64,000 nucleotides of DNA, taken from Chryseobacterium fluminis. GTDB lineage: Bacteria > Bacteroidota > Bacteroidia > Flavobacteriales > Weeksellaceae. The stretch covers positions 558,001-622,000 of the forward strand of contig NZ_CP111121.1 of assembly GCF_026314945.1 (NCBI RefSeq), read 5' to 3'. Position numbers and translations under genes: made by a program. The notes beneath the pieces are model-generated. The model was not told the origin of the DNA and did no database searches. It was given only the letters and a program-made list of their open reading frames with translations. Below are positions 30,796 through 40,042 of this stretch, in pieces (position 1 is the first letter of the stretch; every line of letters starts with the position of its first letter).

Positions 30796-31482
30796 TTAAA
30801 ATTCGAATTCCTCTCCTAATTTCGGTAAAACAAGTTCTACATTTTTATCTGCAAAATGCTTCAGCGCACTTTCGTGATTAATTTCAATAGCAGGGAATGT
30901 ATCAAAATGGCATCCGATCACTTTTGGTGTTTTCAATAATTCTGCTGCTGCAAAAGCTGCTTTTTGAGGACACATGGTGTAATGACTGCCAACAGGAAGA
31001 ATAGAAAGGTCTAAATTACCATATAATCTTGGAAACAGCTCCATATCTGCCATTACTCCGGTATCGCCAGCCAGATATATGTTTTTACCTTCAGGAAGAG
31101 TAAAAACATATCCTACAGGAACGCCTCCGTAGCTCCCGTCAGGGAACGAACTGGTATGATGCGCCGGAACCATATAGATTTTAAGATCGTCGATTTTTGC
31201 GGATCCTCCTAAGTTTACATCATCTGTATTTTTAGCATCTTTAAAATGAGCACAGATTTCCGGTACCGCGATAATTGTTGCTTCGGGATGAAACTGTAAT
31301 ACTTCCTCCACATCTGCAATATGATCGCCGTGCGCATGGGTCAATAATATATAATCGATTTTTTGTGCTGCTATATCAAAACCTGATTCAGCTTTTTTGT
31401 AGTTGTAGAAAGGGTCACATAAAATTGTTTTGTCATTGTAAGTGAACAAAAAACAGTTTTGTCCCAGATATTGTATTTTCAT
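30796..31482 (-). CDS. UPF0173 family metal-dependent hydrolase (MBL fold)
   Basis: 228 aa. The metallo-beta-lactamase metal site is LTHAHGDHIADVEE, the second histidine/aspartate region YLAGDTGVMADM, and the last histidine is in IGCHFDTFPAI. Length is full for UPF0173. Substrate is unknown, and the family lacks an export signal, so it is cytoplasmic. Downstream of menB/menA on the same strand but not tightly linked. Confidence 0.92.
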   Translation of the reverse strand: MKIQYLGQNCFLFTYNDKTILCDPFYNYKKAESGFDIAAQKIDYILLTHAHGDHIADVEEVLQFHPEATIIAVPEICAHFKDAKNTDDVNLGGSAKIDDLKIYMVPAHHTSSFPDGSYGGVPVGYVFTLPEGKNIYLAGDTGVMADMELFPRLYGNLDLSILPVGSHYTMCPQKAAFAAAELLKTPKVIGCHFDTFPAIEINHESALKHFADKNVELVLPKLGEEFEF

Positions 31483-31502
31483 TTTAATTTATTTTTTTTG
31501 TT

Positions 31503-31715
31503 TTATGAATTTATCATATGATCTACTTTTACTGCTCCGAAATTAAAATAGTAAATCAGATATAAACCGACGATCATGATTAAAATTGGATTATTAATAT
31601 TGTATTTAGGTCCTTTCTGATGGTCAGTACAGAAACTACGAAATTGATCAGGAACAGTATTCCCAAAATAACCGGTATCAAGTTCTGATAACAATAATTC
31701 GTTAAACAATTGCAT
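31503..31715 (-). CDS. Hypothetical small membrane protein
   Basis: 70 aa from the first ATG, with one hydrophobic helix (NPILIMIVGLYLIYYF). The frame is open upstream for ~20 more codons encoding another hydrophobic helix (DFLWSSVVIFISYVSLLAM), but no normal start codon exists there. So either the short form is real or this is a truncated two-helix protein. Not recognised. It follows menA by 73 bp on the same strand. Confidence 0.4.
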   Translation of the reverse strand: MQLFNELLLSELDTGYFGNTVPDQFRSFCTDHQKGPKYNINNPILIMIVGLYLIYYFNFGAVKVDHMINS

Positions 31716-31788
31716 CGCTAATAATGATACATAGCTGATGAATATAACAACGGATGACCATAAAAAATCTAAATCAGATTAGTTATCA

Positions 31789-32718
31789 TTAACTGAAAAA
31801 GTTAAGTCCGAAAGCAGTAAGCACTGCCATTACGAAAGTAATGATACCTACCTGCTTCAAAAAAGGATCCAGTTGTCTCGGTTCTTTAACTTCCATAATT
31901 TTTCTTCTCAGCTTGGCAATCGGAATCAATAAAATCATTACGATGAACACGTAATAGTTTTGAGACTGGAAAAATCCGTTAATTCCAAAGAAAATCAAGA
32001 TTAAAATCAAAGGAAGCTGCAGTAAAACCATTTCGTAAATCATTGCATTTCTGAAACCAATTCTTAATGCAAAACTGTTTTTACCTGACAATCTGTCGCT
32101 TTCGATGTCTCTCATATTATTCAGATTCAAAACAGCCATGCTCATCATTCCGATGGCTGTTCCCGGCAACAGCATATCCCAGCTGAATGTTTTTGTAAAG
32201 AGAAAATAACTTCCGCAGACCGATACCAATCCGAAAAAGATAAACACAAAAAGATCTCCCAATCCCATGTATCCGTAAGGTTTTTTACCAACCGTATATC
32301 CTATCGCCGCTAAAATACAGGCTACCCCCAATCCGATGAAGATATAAAATTCATTCATATGATCAGGAATGAAAGCCATATAAAGAAGAGCAACAGTCGC
32401 TGTAAAAGATAAAATTGAGAAAAGAATAACGGCATTTTTCATTTGTCCTGCCGTAATTTTTCCTGATGCTACAGCCCTGGATTCTGCTTCCGTCGCTCTT
32501 TTGGCATCTGTCCCTTTTATGCCGTCTCCGTAATCATTGGCATAATTTGATAAGATCTGATATAACAAAGTCACCAGAAGTGCCAATGCAAAAATCTTCC
32601 AGTCCCAAATTCCACCTTCACCATAAAGCCTCCATTTTGCAATGAAAGCTCCCATTATAATTCCGCTTAAAGAAAGCGGCAACGTTCGTAGCCTTGCGGC
32701 CTTTATCCAATCAGTCAT
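31789..32718 (-). CDS. menA: 1,4-dihydroxy-2-naphthoate octaprenyltransferase
   Basis: 309 aa from the ATG at 32718 (MTDWIKAARLRTLPLSLSG), the classic MenA start; the longer frame is leader. UbiA-family aspartate motifs are NYANDYGDGIKGTD and DIESDRLSGKN, with eight to nine membrane helices. It joins DHNA and a polyprenyl diphosphate in the membrane to give demethylmenaquinone. menB lies 88 bp upstream on the same strand, so the two pathway steps are probably co-transcribed. Confidence 0.95.
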   Translation of the reverse strand: MTDWIKAARLRTLPLSLSGIIMGAFIAKWRLYGEGGIWDWKIFALALLVTLLYQILSNYANDYGDGIKGTDAKRATEAESRAVASGKITAGQMKNAVILFSILSFTATVALLYMAFIPDHMNEFYIFIGLGVACILAAIGYTVGKKPYGYMGLGDLFVFIFFGLVSVCGSYFLFTKTFSWDMLLPGTAIGMMSMAVLNLNNMRDIESDRLSGKNSFALRIGFRNAMIYEMVLLQLPLILILIFFGINGFFQSQNYYVFIVMILLIPIAKLRRKIMEVKEPRQLDPFLKQVGIITFVMAVLTAFGLNFFS

Positions 32719-32806
32719 AAGTTTGTATGATGTAAATTGTATGATGTACAATGTAAAGTCTAATGTATTGAATCATTAATACATTTTACATTATACTTTG
32801 TACAGT

Positions 32807-33643
32807 TTATGATATCCATTTATCCTTCCCGAAGTCCGGCTTTCTTTTTTCCAGGAATGCATTTCTACCTTCTTTCGCCTCCTCTGTCATATATGCTAAA
32901 CGGGTTGCTTCTCCTGCAAAAACCTGTTGCCCTACCATTCCGTCATCCGTTAAATTCATGGCGAATTTCAGCATTCGTATTGATGTCGGAGATTTTGCCA
33001 AAATTTCCTGCGCCCATTCATAAGCAGTATCTTCCAGTTCATCATGAGAAATTACAGCATTTACCATTCCCATTTCAAAAGCTTCCTGAGCCGAATAGTT
33101 TCTGCCTAAAAAGAAAATTTCACGTGCTTTTTTCTGTCCGACCATTTTGGCAAGGTAGGCTGAACCATATCCTCCGTCAAAACTGGTAACATCAGCATCA
33201 GTCTGCTTAAAAATGGCATGCTCTTTACTGGCTAACGTAAGATCGCAGACGACATGAAGAGAATGACCTCCACCGACTGCCCATCCAGGTACAACTGCAA
33301 TAACCGCTTTTGGCATAAACCGGATCAGGCGCTGAACTTCTAAAATATTCAACCGGTGTCTTCCGTCTTCTCCTACATATCCCTGATGCCCCCTCGCCTT
33401 CTGGTCGCCTCCGCTGCAAAAAGCCCAACCACCATCTTTAGGACTCGGCCCTTCTCCTGAAAGCAAAACCACTCCTATTGAAGGATCTTCTGAAGCGTCA
33501 TAAAAAGCATCATATAATTCTGAAGTAGTTTTCGGTCTGAAAGCATTGCGGATTTCAGGTCTGTTGAAAGCAATTCTTGCCACCCCGTTGCATTTTTTAT
33601 AAGTAATGTCCTCATATTCTTTGACGGTTTTCCACTCGATCAT
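32807..33643 (-). CDS. menB: 1,4-dihydroxy-2-naphthoyl-CoA synthase
   Basis: 278 aa, full length. Crotonase-fold motifs specific for MenB are seen: FCSGGDQKARGHQGYVGEDG, PGWAVGGGHSLHVVCDLTLA and the active-site segment TDADVTSFDGGYGSAY. It closes the ring of o-succinylbenzoyl-CoA in menaquinone synthesis in the cytoplasm. First gene before menA. Confidence 0.97.
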   Translation of the reverse strand: MIEWKTVKEYEDITYKKCNGVARIAFNRPEIRNAFRPKTTSELYDAFYDASEDPSIGVVLLSGEGPSPKDGGWAFCSGGDQKARGHQGYVGEDGRHRLNILEVQRLIRFMPKAVIAVVPGWAVGGGHSLHVVCDLTLASKEHAIFKQTDADVTSFDGGYGSAYLAKMVGQKKAREIFFLGRNYSAQEAFEMGMVNAVISHDELEDTAYEWAQEILAKSPTSIRMLKFAMNLTDDGMVGQQVFAGEATRLAYMTEEAKEGRNAFLEKRKPDFGKDKWIS

Positions 33644-33748
33644 ATTGTAAAAATTTTTCCCAAAGATACGGAATTACAGAGAATTTTTAAGTTCAAAAAA
33701 GACGAATATCACGGAAATAAATCCAATCTTTAACCACATAAGTCCATG

Positions 33749-33777
33749 AAAAAACCGAAACAATAATGTTTCGGTTT
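33749..33777 (-). terminator. Terminator after the TPR protein gene
   Basis: An 11-bp perfect stem AAACCGAAACA / TGTTTCGGTTT with a 4-base loop, then a T-run on the minus strand. It separates the gyrA/TPR unit from menB. Confidence 0.85.
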
Positions 33778-33797
33778 CATTCATATTGATCTTAAGA

Positions 33798-34832
33798 TTA
33801 TTTAGCTTTTGCTGCAAGAGCATCTTCTTTAGCTTTCATTTCTTTAGCCTTCTCATTGTTTTTGGTAATGATATAAATCTGCTTCAGCATTGAAACAGCG
33901 TCAATATTATTAGCGTCCGCCTGGTACCATTTTTCGGCATAAGGTAAAGCTTTGGTAAAACGCTCTTTTCTTGCGTCGATTAATTTACTGGCTTCATCAG
34001 CATTTGTCTTTCTGAGAGCATTGATATTTTCAACAACTTTAGCATCATCACCTATGATAGTGAAAATTAAATTCTGATATGCATTGAAGAAATCCGGTTT
34101 AAGCTCAATTGCTTTCTTGAATGAAGTTTCTGCATCGGCAGCTGTAGCTTCATTTTTAGATTGCAGAACACCTAAATTATACCAGTTTGTCGCGTCATTT
34201 GGATTTTTGGCTAACTGTTCTTTCAGGTTCTGCATAAATTTATCTGTGTTTCCGGAAGCATACAAAGCAGTCCCCTGGAATTCTTTCAACTTTGCATTAT
34301 TGGGAAATTTCGCCAGTCCTTTTTCAATGATCGCTATGGCTTCATCATTTTTTTTGGCATTTAACAATAATGTACTTAAAGTTTCATACAAATCAGACTC
34401 AACACTTTTGGTCTGTTCTGTCTTGAATTCGGAATAATCTTTCGGATTTTTCTTTAAGAGTTCCCAGGTTTGTTTATCATAGGTACCCACCTGCCCTGAC
34501 TTATTGTCTTTTGCAGTATAGGTTGTCTGAACTCCTGTATATCCAGAATTTATTAAATCTGTGTAGATTTTAATAGCCGGATCAATACTGTTGGCCAATG
34601 CGTAGCTCAACCCTGCATAGTACATATAAGTCTTGTCCTCCTGTCCATTTGCTTTCAGCAAGTCATAAACTTCTGTAAACTTAGGAGCTGCAACCGTATA
34701 GTTTTTTGCATTATATGCATCCATCGCTGCTTTGTTGGCATCCTGTAGCTTCTTATTCACATCTTCTTTTTGTCCAAAAACAAAAGATGATGCTACGATA
34801 GCCATACCCAAAATTAGCTTTCTCATAATCAC
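33798..34832 (-). CDS. Secreted tetratricopeptide repeat protein
   Basis: 344 aa. The signal peptide is LILGMAIVASSFVFGQ; the true start may be the second ATG (34826, MRKLILG). TPR-like units occupy about 30-320 (AMDAYNAKNYTVAAPKFTEVYDLL, NWYNLGVLQSKNE, ADAETSFKKAIELKPDFFNAY). It is a probable periplasmic or outer-membrane scaffold. It is 22 bp downstream of gyrA on the same strand, so it is co-transcribed, a conserved arrangement in related genomes as far as I recall. Confidence 0.85.
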   Translation of the reverse strand: MIMRKLILGMAIVASSFVFGQKEDVNKKLQDANKAAMDAYNAKNYTVAAPKFTEVYDLLKANGQEDKTYMYYAGLSYALANSIDPAIKIYTDLINSGYTGVQTTYTAKDNKSGQVGTYDKQTWELLKKNPKDYSEFKTEQTKSVESDLYETLSTLLLNAKKNDEAIAIIEKGLAKFPNNAKLKEFQGTALYASGNTDKFMQNLKEQLAKNPNDATNWYNLGVLQSKNEATAADAETSFKKAIELKPDFFNAYQNLIFTIIGDDAKVVENINALRKTNADEASKLIDARKERFTKALPYAEKWYQADANNIDAVSMLKQIYIITKNNEKAKEMKAKEDALAAKAK

Positions 34833-34854
34833 TATTTTATATTAATTGTACAAT

Positions 34855-37446
34855 TTATTGTTCCGAATCAGAATTCTCAGTATCTTCTGCAGAGTCTTGG
34901 CTGTCTGCCTGCGGTGCTGATTCTGTATCATTTTCCTGATTATCAGTCGCAGTTTCTACGCCTTCTTCAATTTCCTCAGAACCGTCTTCTACATCTTTAT
35001 CCATTTCCACTTTTGCGATAGCGGCAATCTCATCATTTTTCTTAAGGTTAATCATTTTTACACCCTGTGTATTTCTACCCATCACTCTCATCTCGTCCAT
35101 ATTCATGCGGATCGCCACACCAGATTTGTTGATAATCATCAGTCCATCTTCATCGGTAACATTTTGAATTGCGATTAGATTTCCTGTCTTTTCAGTAATG
35201 TTCAGGGTGATTACACCTTTTCCTCCTCTGTTGGTAATTCTGTAATCCTCTACGGCAGTTCTTTTACCGTAACCTTTTTCAGATACTACAAGCACTGTTT
35301 CTTTTTCAATATCGTTCACGACGATCATGCCGATCGCTTCATCGTCATCTTCCATACTGATACCACGCACTCCGATTGATCCTCTTCCAACTTCTCTTAC
35401 TTTCTCTTCAGGGAAACGGATACATTTTCCATTTTTCGTAGCAATCATGATCTGGGAAGTTCCGTTGGTCAGATAGGCACCCAATAACTGGTCATTATCC
35501 CTGATCTCAATAGCATTCACCCCATTTATCCTAGGTCTTGAATAGGCTTCCAATGATGTTTTCTTGATCGTTCCGTTTTTAGTAACCATTACGACGCTCA
35601 TCTGGTTTACGTATTCAGAATCTTTCAGGTTATTGGTTCTGATATAAGCTTTAATCTTATCATCCGGTTCGATGTTGATTAAGTTCTGCACCGCTCTACC
35701 CTTAGCCGTTTTAGAGCCTTCAGGAATTTCGAATACCCTTAACCAGTAACATCTTCCTTTTTCTGTGAAGAACAACATATACTGGTGATTGGTCGCGGAA
35801 ACAATATACTCAAGGAAGTCAGCATCTCTCGTTGTCGCTGCTTTATTTCCGACACCGCCTCTACTTTGGATTTTGTATTCCGAAAGTAATGTTCTTTTAA
35901 TATAGCCTGCATGCGAAATGGTAAGAACCACCGATTCATTAGGAATGATATCTTCAATAGACATTTCACCTCCAGAATAATCGATTTCAGTTCTTCTTTC
36001 GTCACCATATTTTTCACCGATCTCCACCAGCTCTTCTTTAATGATCTCAAATCTTCTCGGCTCATTAGCGAGAATATCTTCCAGGTTGGCAATTTCCTTC
36101 ATGATGGTATCGTACTCATCACGGATTTTGTCAAGCTCCATTCCTGTAAGACGGGCAAGACGCAGATCAAGAATAGCCTGAGCCTGAATATCGAAAAGTT
36201 CAAAAGCCTCAATCAATCCTTCTTTTGCTCCCTGAGGATTTGCAGAATGACGGATGATGGCAATCGCTCTGTCTAAAGAATCCTGCGATCCGATCACTTT
36301 CATGAAACCTTCTAAGATGTGTGCTCTTTCTTTCGCTTTCTTAAGCTCAAACTGAGTTCTTCTTATAATAACTTCATGTCTGTGTTCCACAAAATGGTGG
36401 ATGATATCTTTTAAATTTAACTGTTCCGGCCTTCCATGAACCAAAGCAATATTATTAACGCTGAATGAAGTCTGAAGGGAAGTATATTTGTATAATAAAT
36501 TTAAAACAACATTGGGAATAGCATCATTCTTCAATTCATAAACAACACGGAGACCTTTTCTGTCAGATTCGTCTCTGATTTCGTAGATTCCGGGTATTTT
36601 CTCATCTTTCACCAGCTCAGCTGTTCGTGCGATCATTTCAGCTTTGTTTACCTGGTAAGGAATTTCGGTAACAATAATCGCATTTCTGTTTCCGATCTCT
36701 TCGAAACTTACTTTTGCTCTCAGAACCACCCTTCCTCTTCCTGTGTGGAAAGCGTCTCTTACTCCATCATAACCATAGATGATTCCACCAGTTGGAAAAT
36801 CCGGAGCAATAATATACTGCATGAGTTCATCAATCGTAATTTCTCTATTATCAATATAAGCGCAGATTGCATTCACAGCCTCTGTAAGGTTGTGAGGCGC
36901 CATATTGGTTGCCATCCCTACTGCAATACCTGAAGTACCATTTACCAAAAGATTTGGAATTTTTGTAGGCATTACGGTTGGCTCTGTTAAACTGTCATCA
37001 AAGTTGTTTTGAAAATCTACCGTTTCTTTATCCAAATCCGAAAGAACCTCATCGGAGATTTTTTTCAGTCTGGCTTCGGTATAACGCATTGCTGCAGGCG
37101 GATCACCGTCCATTGAACCGAAGTTACCCTGACCATCTACCTGAGGGTAGCGTAAGCTCCAGTCCTGAGCCATTCTCACCATTGCATCATATACAGAGGA
37201 GTCTCCGTGCGGGTGGTATTTACCTAAAACATCTCCAACAATTCTCGCAGATTTCAAATACTTTCGATTAGAAAAAACCCCTAATCCATACATACCATAA
37301 AGCACTCTTCTATGAACGGGTTTCAAGCCATCTCTTACATCAGGTAACGCTCTTGATACGATAACCGACATCGAATAATCGATATAAGATGACTTCATTT
37401 CATCAACAATGTTGATAGGAATCAGTCTTTCTCCTTCTTTTTGCAT
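34855..37446 (-). CDS. gyrA: DNA gyrase subunit A
   Basis: 863 aa from the ATG at 37446; an in-frame TTG two codons earlier is less likely. The catalytic tyrosine is in [10 protein letters not shown], and the quinolone-determining region reads [12 protein letters not shown], with Ser and Asp at the positions matching E. coli S83 and D87 (no classic resistance change). The C-terminal domain has six pinwheel blades and a gyrase-box-like [11 protein letters not shown] strongly acidic tail (about the last 50 residues) is typical of Bacteroidetes. It introduces negative supercoils together with GyrB. Confidence 0.98.
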   Translation of the reverse strand: MQKEGERLIPINIVDEMKSSYIDYSMSVIVSRALPDVRDGLKPVHRRVLYGMYGLGVFSNRKYLKSARIVGDVLGKYHPHGDSSVYDAMVRMAQDWSLRYPQVDGQGNFGSMDGDPPAAMRYTEARLKKISDEVLSDLDKETVDFQNNFDDSLTEPTVMPTKIPNLLVNGTSGIAVGMATNMAPHNLTEAVNAICAYIDNREITIDELMQYIIAPDFPTGGIIYGYDGVRDAFHTGRGRVVLRAKVSFEEIGNRNAIIVTEIPYQVNKAEMIARTAELVKDEKIPGIYEIRDESDRKGLRVVYELKNDAIPNVVLNLLYKYTSLQTSFSVNNIALVHGRPEQLNLKDIIHHFVEHRHEVIIRRTQFELKKAKERAHILEGFMKVIGSQDSLDRAIAIIRHSANPQGAKEGLIEAFELFDIQAQAILDLRLARLTGMELDKIRDEYDTIMKEIANLEDILANEPRRFEIIKEELVEIGEKYGDERRTEIDYSGGEMSIEDIIPNESVVLTISHAGYIKRTLLSEYKIQSRGGVGNKAATTRDADFLEYIVSATNHQYMLFFTEKGRCYWLRVFEIPEGSKTAKGRAVQNLINIEPDDKIKAYIRTNNLKDSEYVNQMSVVMVTKNGTIKKTSLEAYSRPRINGVNAIEIRDNDQLLGAYLTNGTSQIMIATKNGKCIRFPEEKVREVGRGSIGVRGISMEDDDEAIGMIVVNDIEKETVLVVSEKGYGKRTAVEDYRITNRGGKGVITLNITEKTGNLIAIQNVTDEDGLMIINKSGVAIRMNMDEMRVMGRNTQGVKMINLKKNDEIAAIAKVEMDKDVEDGSEEIEEGVETATDNQENDTESAPQADSQDSAEDTENSDSEQ

Positions 37447-37594
37447 AAACAAATTTTATTATAATGATAATCAGACCCTTAGCTGTATGTCTGAAAATTA
37501 TCTATTTCGTTTTTTTATTAACGTGCTAATTTACGAAAAATTTGTCGATTTTTGCAGCAGAATTTATCCATAAAATCTTAAAAAATCATAAAAT

Positions 37595-37909
37595 ATGAGC
37601 GTATTAAGTATAACTTTCCACTGTACTAAAAATAATCTTGAAGAATGGGAAAATTATATCGATGAGACCCTGATTCTGATGACCGAAAACTTGATGGATG
37701 TCGACAAATATATTCTTTCTGAAGTTCACAGTGATTTTATTGATGAGGGCAAAAATTACAATCTTCTGCTGATGTTTGATAATAATGATCTGCGGGAAGA
37801 TTTCGTTAAAAGTGAGTTAGAAAATATTTCGGAAAGAATTGAAGCCAGGTTCGGCCAGGAGGTGATGATATTCAATACATTTCTGAACCCGAGAACGTCC
37901 AGGTTTTAG
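37595..37909 (+). CDS. DUF4286 family protein
   Basis: 104 aa, the whole family length: starts SVLSITFHCTKNNLEEWENYID, ends GQEVMIFNTFLNPRTSRF. A ferredoxin-like small cytoplasmic protein of unknown function. Divergent from gyrA, with a 148-bp shared upstream region. Confidence 0.88.
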   Translation: MSVLSITFHCTKNNLEEWENYIDETLILMTENLMDVDKYILSEVHSDFIDEGKNYNLLLMFDNNDLREDFVKSELENISERIEARFGQEVMIFNTFLNPRTSRF

Positions 37910-37942
37910 ATTAAATCTTTAAACTGAAATTTTTATAAATAT

Positions 37943-37972
37943 AAAAGTCCTGAAAATATTCAGGACTTTTTC
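37943..37972 (+). terminator. Terminator of the DUF4286 gene
   Basis: A 12-bp stem AAAAGTCCTGAA / TTCAGGACTTTT with a 4-base loop, then TTTTT. Also usable by the convergent lipoprotein gene. Confidence 0.85.
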
Positions 37973-37983
37973 TATGCATTAAA

Positions 37984-38172
37984 TCACGATGGTTTATTCA
38001 CAGATTTTTTTTCAAAGATAAGATCCGCCTTAGCTTGCTCTAAATTTTTCTCCAGCATTCCGTGAGGTCTTCTCGGTGGTTGCGGAGGACGCGGAGGACG
38101 TGGCGGAGGATGACAGGCACTTGTTGCATAAGCCAAAATAAATACTCCGAAAATTTTGATAACAGATTTCAT
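37984..38172 (-). CDS. Small proline-rich lipoprotein
   Basis: 62 aa from the ATG at 38172 (MKSVIKIFGVFILAYATSAC). The lipobox cysteine follows the hydrophobic stretch, and the mature peptide opens with HPPPRPPRPPQPPRRP, then a short charged helix. Not recognised. Low-complexity small lipoproteins like this are common in Chryseobacterium. Confidence 0.6.
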   Translation of the reverse strand: MKSVIKIFGVFILAYATSACHPPPRPPRPPQPPRRPHGMLEKNLEQAKADLIFEKKSVNKPS

Positions 38173-38322
38173 ATTATTTTTATTTTTTGGTTTACGTACA
38201 TTAACCAATACCGATGCCAAATTATTTTCTGCAGGCAAAAACATCTGTGATTCTATTAATATTGAAATTCTTAAGCTTTTTTTTGCGGTTTTAACTGACC
38301 TCTATTGAGTATATATGTAAGC

Positions 38323-38371
38323 GCTTTTCGGGTTTCGGCGGCGGCTCTGCCGCCGCCGAAACCCGAAAAGC
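38323..38371. repeat. Perfect 23-bp GC-rich hairpin
   Basis: Arm 38323-38345 (GCTTTTCGGGTTTCGGCGG...) is exactly complementary to 38349-38371 around the 3-base loop TCT. The GGCGGCGG core stands out in an AT-rich genome. It is not followed by a T-run on either strand, so it is not a standard terminator. It lies between two co-directional small secreted-protein genes. Confidence 0.9.
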
Positions 38372-38469
38372 CAAAAGCGAGTAGCAAAAGCAGGATTAAG
38401 CTTTAAAAAATTAAGATTGAACTTTGAGATATTAATAATACTATTTTCCGGGATTTCAGCTTTAACTCC

Positions 38470-38499
38470 TAAAAAAATGACTGCCGGATAGCAGTCATT
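38470..38499 (-). terminator. Terminator of the His/Arg-rich protein gene
   Basis: Stem AATGACTGC / GCAGTCATT with a 6-base loop, followed by seven T on the minus strand, 8 bp past the stop. Confidence 0.8.
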
Positions 38500-38506
38500 G
38501 TGTTAT

Positions 38507-38812
38507 TTATAGGTTGACAATCACGACAGGTCTGCTGTGATAGACCCTTTGAGGCCGGTGAGAGTAATGTCGGTGTCTTACAGGTTTATAATACCGTTTT
38601 TTATAAAAGTGTCCCGGCGGTCTGTGATAGGCTACCGGTCTGTAATGAGGTCTGTGCGGACCGTGATAACGGTGTTTCGAATATTTAGGACCGTGACCGT
38701 GACCCCGGCCATGCCCTCTCTGCATGGGTGAAGCTTCATAAACAGCAAAGCAGAAAATGATCAGGAAAAATCCCAATGCTTTAGTTAAAAAATTCATAAC
38801 AAAATATTTCAA
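38507..38812 (-). CDS. Secreted His/Arg/Tyr-rich small protein
   Basis: 101 aa; start at 38812 or, more likely, the internal ATG at 38797 (MNFLTKALGFF). The signal peptide ends VYEASP. The mature part is low complexity and very basic, alternating His, Arg, Tyr, Pro and Gly (GHGRGHGHGPKY, HYRPVAYHRPPGHFY). Metal binding or surface adsorption is conceivable, but nothing more can be said. Confidence 0.6.
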   Translation of the reverse strand: MKYFVMNFLTKALGFFLIIFCFAVYEASPMQRGHGRGHGHGPKYSKHRYHGPHRPHYRPVAYHRPPGHFYKKRYYKPVRHRHYSHRPQRVYHSRPVVIVNL

Positions 38813-38904
38813 ATTTCATGGAAAAAATCAGCAATACAAATGCCAATAAAGTATTATTATTAAATCATTTTGAAATTTTAAGAAATTTTATTATTTTTTC
38901 TGAT

Positions 38905-39399
38905 TTAAGAAATTATTTCACTTCTTTTTTCCATTAGAATAACATCTTTCCATATTCCATCTAATTTGCCTAATTTTTCCCTAATCCCTACCGTACGAAA
39001 TCCATTTTTAAGATGAAATTGTAATGATGCTTCGTTATCCGAAAAGATGCTCGTCTGCAAAGTCCAGAAACCATGGCTTTCGCTGTCCAAAATGATCTTT
39101 TTGAGTAAAACCGAACCCAATCCTCTGCCCTGGTAATTATTATCGAAATAGATGCTTACTTCCGCTACTCCTTTATAAGCCTCTCTCCTGCTGATCAGTT
39201 TCAAAGCGCACCAGCCCACCACTTCATTGTTCTCATTTTCCAGAACCCAGCGGCAATCTTTGAAATAATCCATACTCCACGCTTCGGCAGTAGGTACGGT
39301 TGTTTCAAAAGTAGCTGATTTTCCATCTATGCCCTGTTGAAAAATTTCCAATACTCTGGCTTCATCGGAAGGAAGCATCTCTCTCAATTCGTAATTCAT
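38905..39399 (-). CDS. GNAT family N-acetyltransferase (Pat/Bar-like)
   Basis: 164 aa. The acetyl-CoA motif is NNYQGRGLGSVLLKKI, preceded by VAEVSIYFD and followed by NEASLQFHLKNGFRTVG and WKDVILMEK. This arrangement is that of the phosphinothricin/methionine-sulfone acetyltransferase group. Real substrate unknown. Five bp downstream of the DUF421 gene, so co-transcribed. Confidence 0.92.
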   Translation of the reverse strand: MNYELREMLPSDEARVLEIFQQGIDGKSATFETTVPTAEAWSMDYFKDCRWVLENENNEVVGWCALKLISRREAYKGVAEVSIYFDNNYQGRGLGSVLLKKIILDSESHGFWTLQTSIFSDNEASLQFHLKNGFRTVGIREKLGKLDGIWKDVILMEKRSEIIS

Positions 39400-39404
39400 T
39401 ATCT

Positions 39405-39917
39405 TCAGTAATATTTTCTTTTATTTTTTCTTTTAATTCTTGAATAGCGAGTCTGTTTATTCTTCTCATCTTCTGAGATCACACTGATATTTCCGTCCAC
39501 TTCTAAAATGGATAATTTCACATTTTCTATTTTATCGGCTCCATGTTCTCTAATGGCCTCCTCTAGTTCATCTTTGGTAATTTTAACTTTGTTTAAAGCC
39601 TGCTTGTCCAGTACCCCGTCTTTTATAAGAATCACGGGGTCTTCTTCCATAAAGCTTTCAAAAGACGAACTCGAAAACATCAGTCTTTTTAAAATAAAAT
39701 TAGCCACAAATAAAACCAAAGCAGCAATAAGACCTCCCTGCAAAGAGGTATCCGGACCTACCATGGCGTTCTGAACCGCGTTCGAGATCAGCAACAGCAA
39801 TACCACATCTCCTGCATTAAGCTGGGAGAGCTGGTTCTTACCAAACAGACGGATGGCAATTACCATGAAAAGGTAAACGCAAAGTGAGCGCACAACGACA
39901 CTAAGAATCGGGTCCAT
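39405..39917 (-). CDS. DUF421 (YetF-like) membrane protein
   Basis: 170 aa. Three N-terminal helices contain the family stretch AIRLFGKNQLSQLNAGDVVLLLLISN. The C-terminal cytoplasmic domain has DPVILIKDGVLDKQAL and ILEVDGNISVI. The tail is strongly basic. Function is unknown in most bacteria (spore-related in Bacillus). Confidence 0.92.
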   Translation of the reverse strand: MDPILSVVVRSLCVYLFMVIAIRLFGKNQLSQLNAGDVVLLLLISNAVQNAMVGPDTSLQGGLIAALVLFVANFILKRLMFSSSSFESFMEEDPVILIKDGVLDKQALNKVKITKDELEEAIREHGADKIENVKLSILEVDGNISVISEDEKNKQTRYSRIKRKNKRKYY

Positions 39918-40042
39918 GAAATATTATTTATCAATCAAATGTATTAATTTTTACCGTTTCGTTTCAGAATAATTTCTGGCATGAATGAATTTCTTTGTTT
40001 CTAAATATAAACATTAAATTTGCCTTCAATCAGGTAGTAATA

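Noticed and set aside
36978..37240. Quinolone-resistance change in gyrA
   Set aside because: Ser and Asp at the two key positions are the susceptible-type residues.
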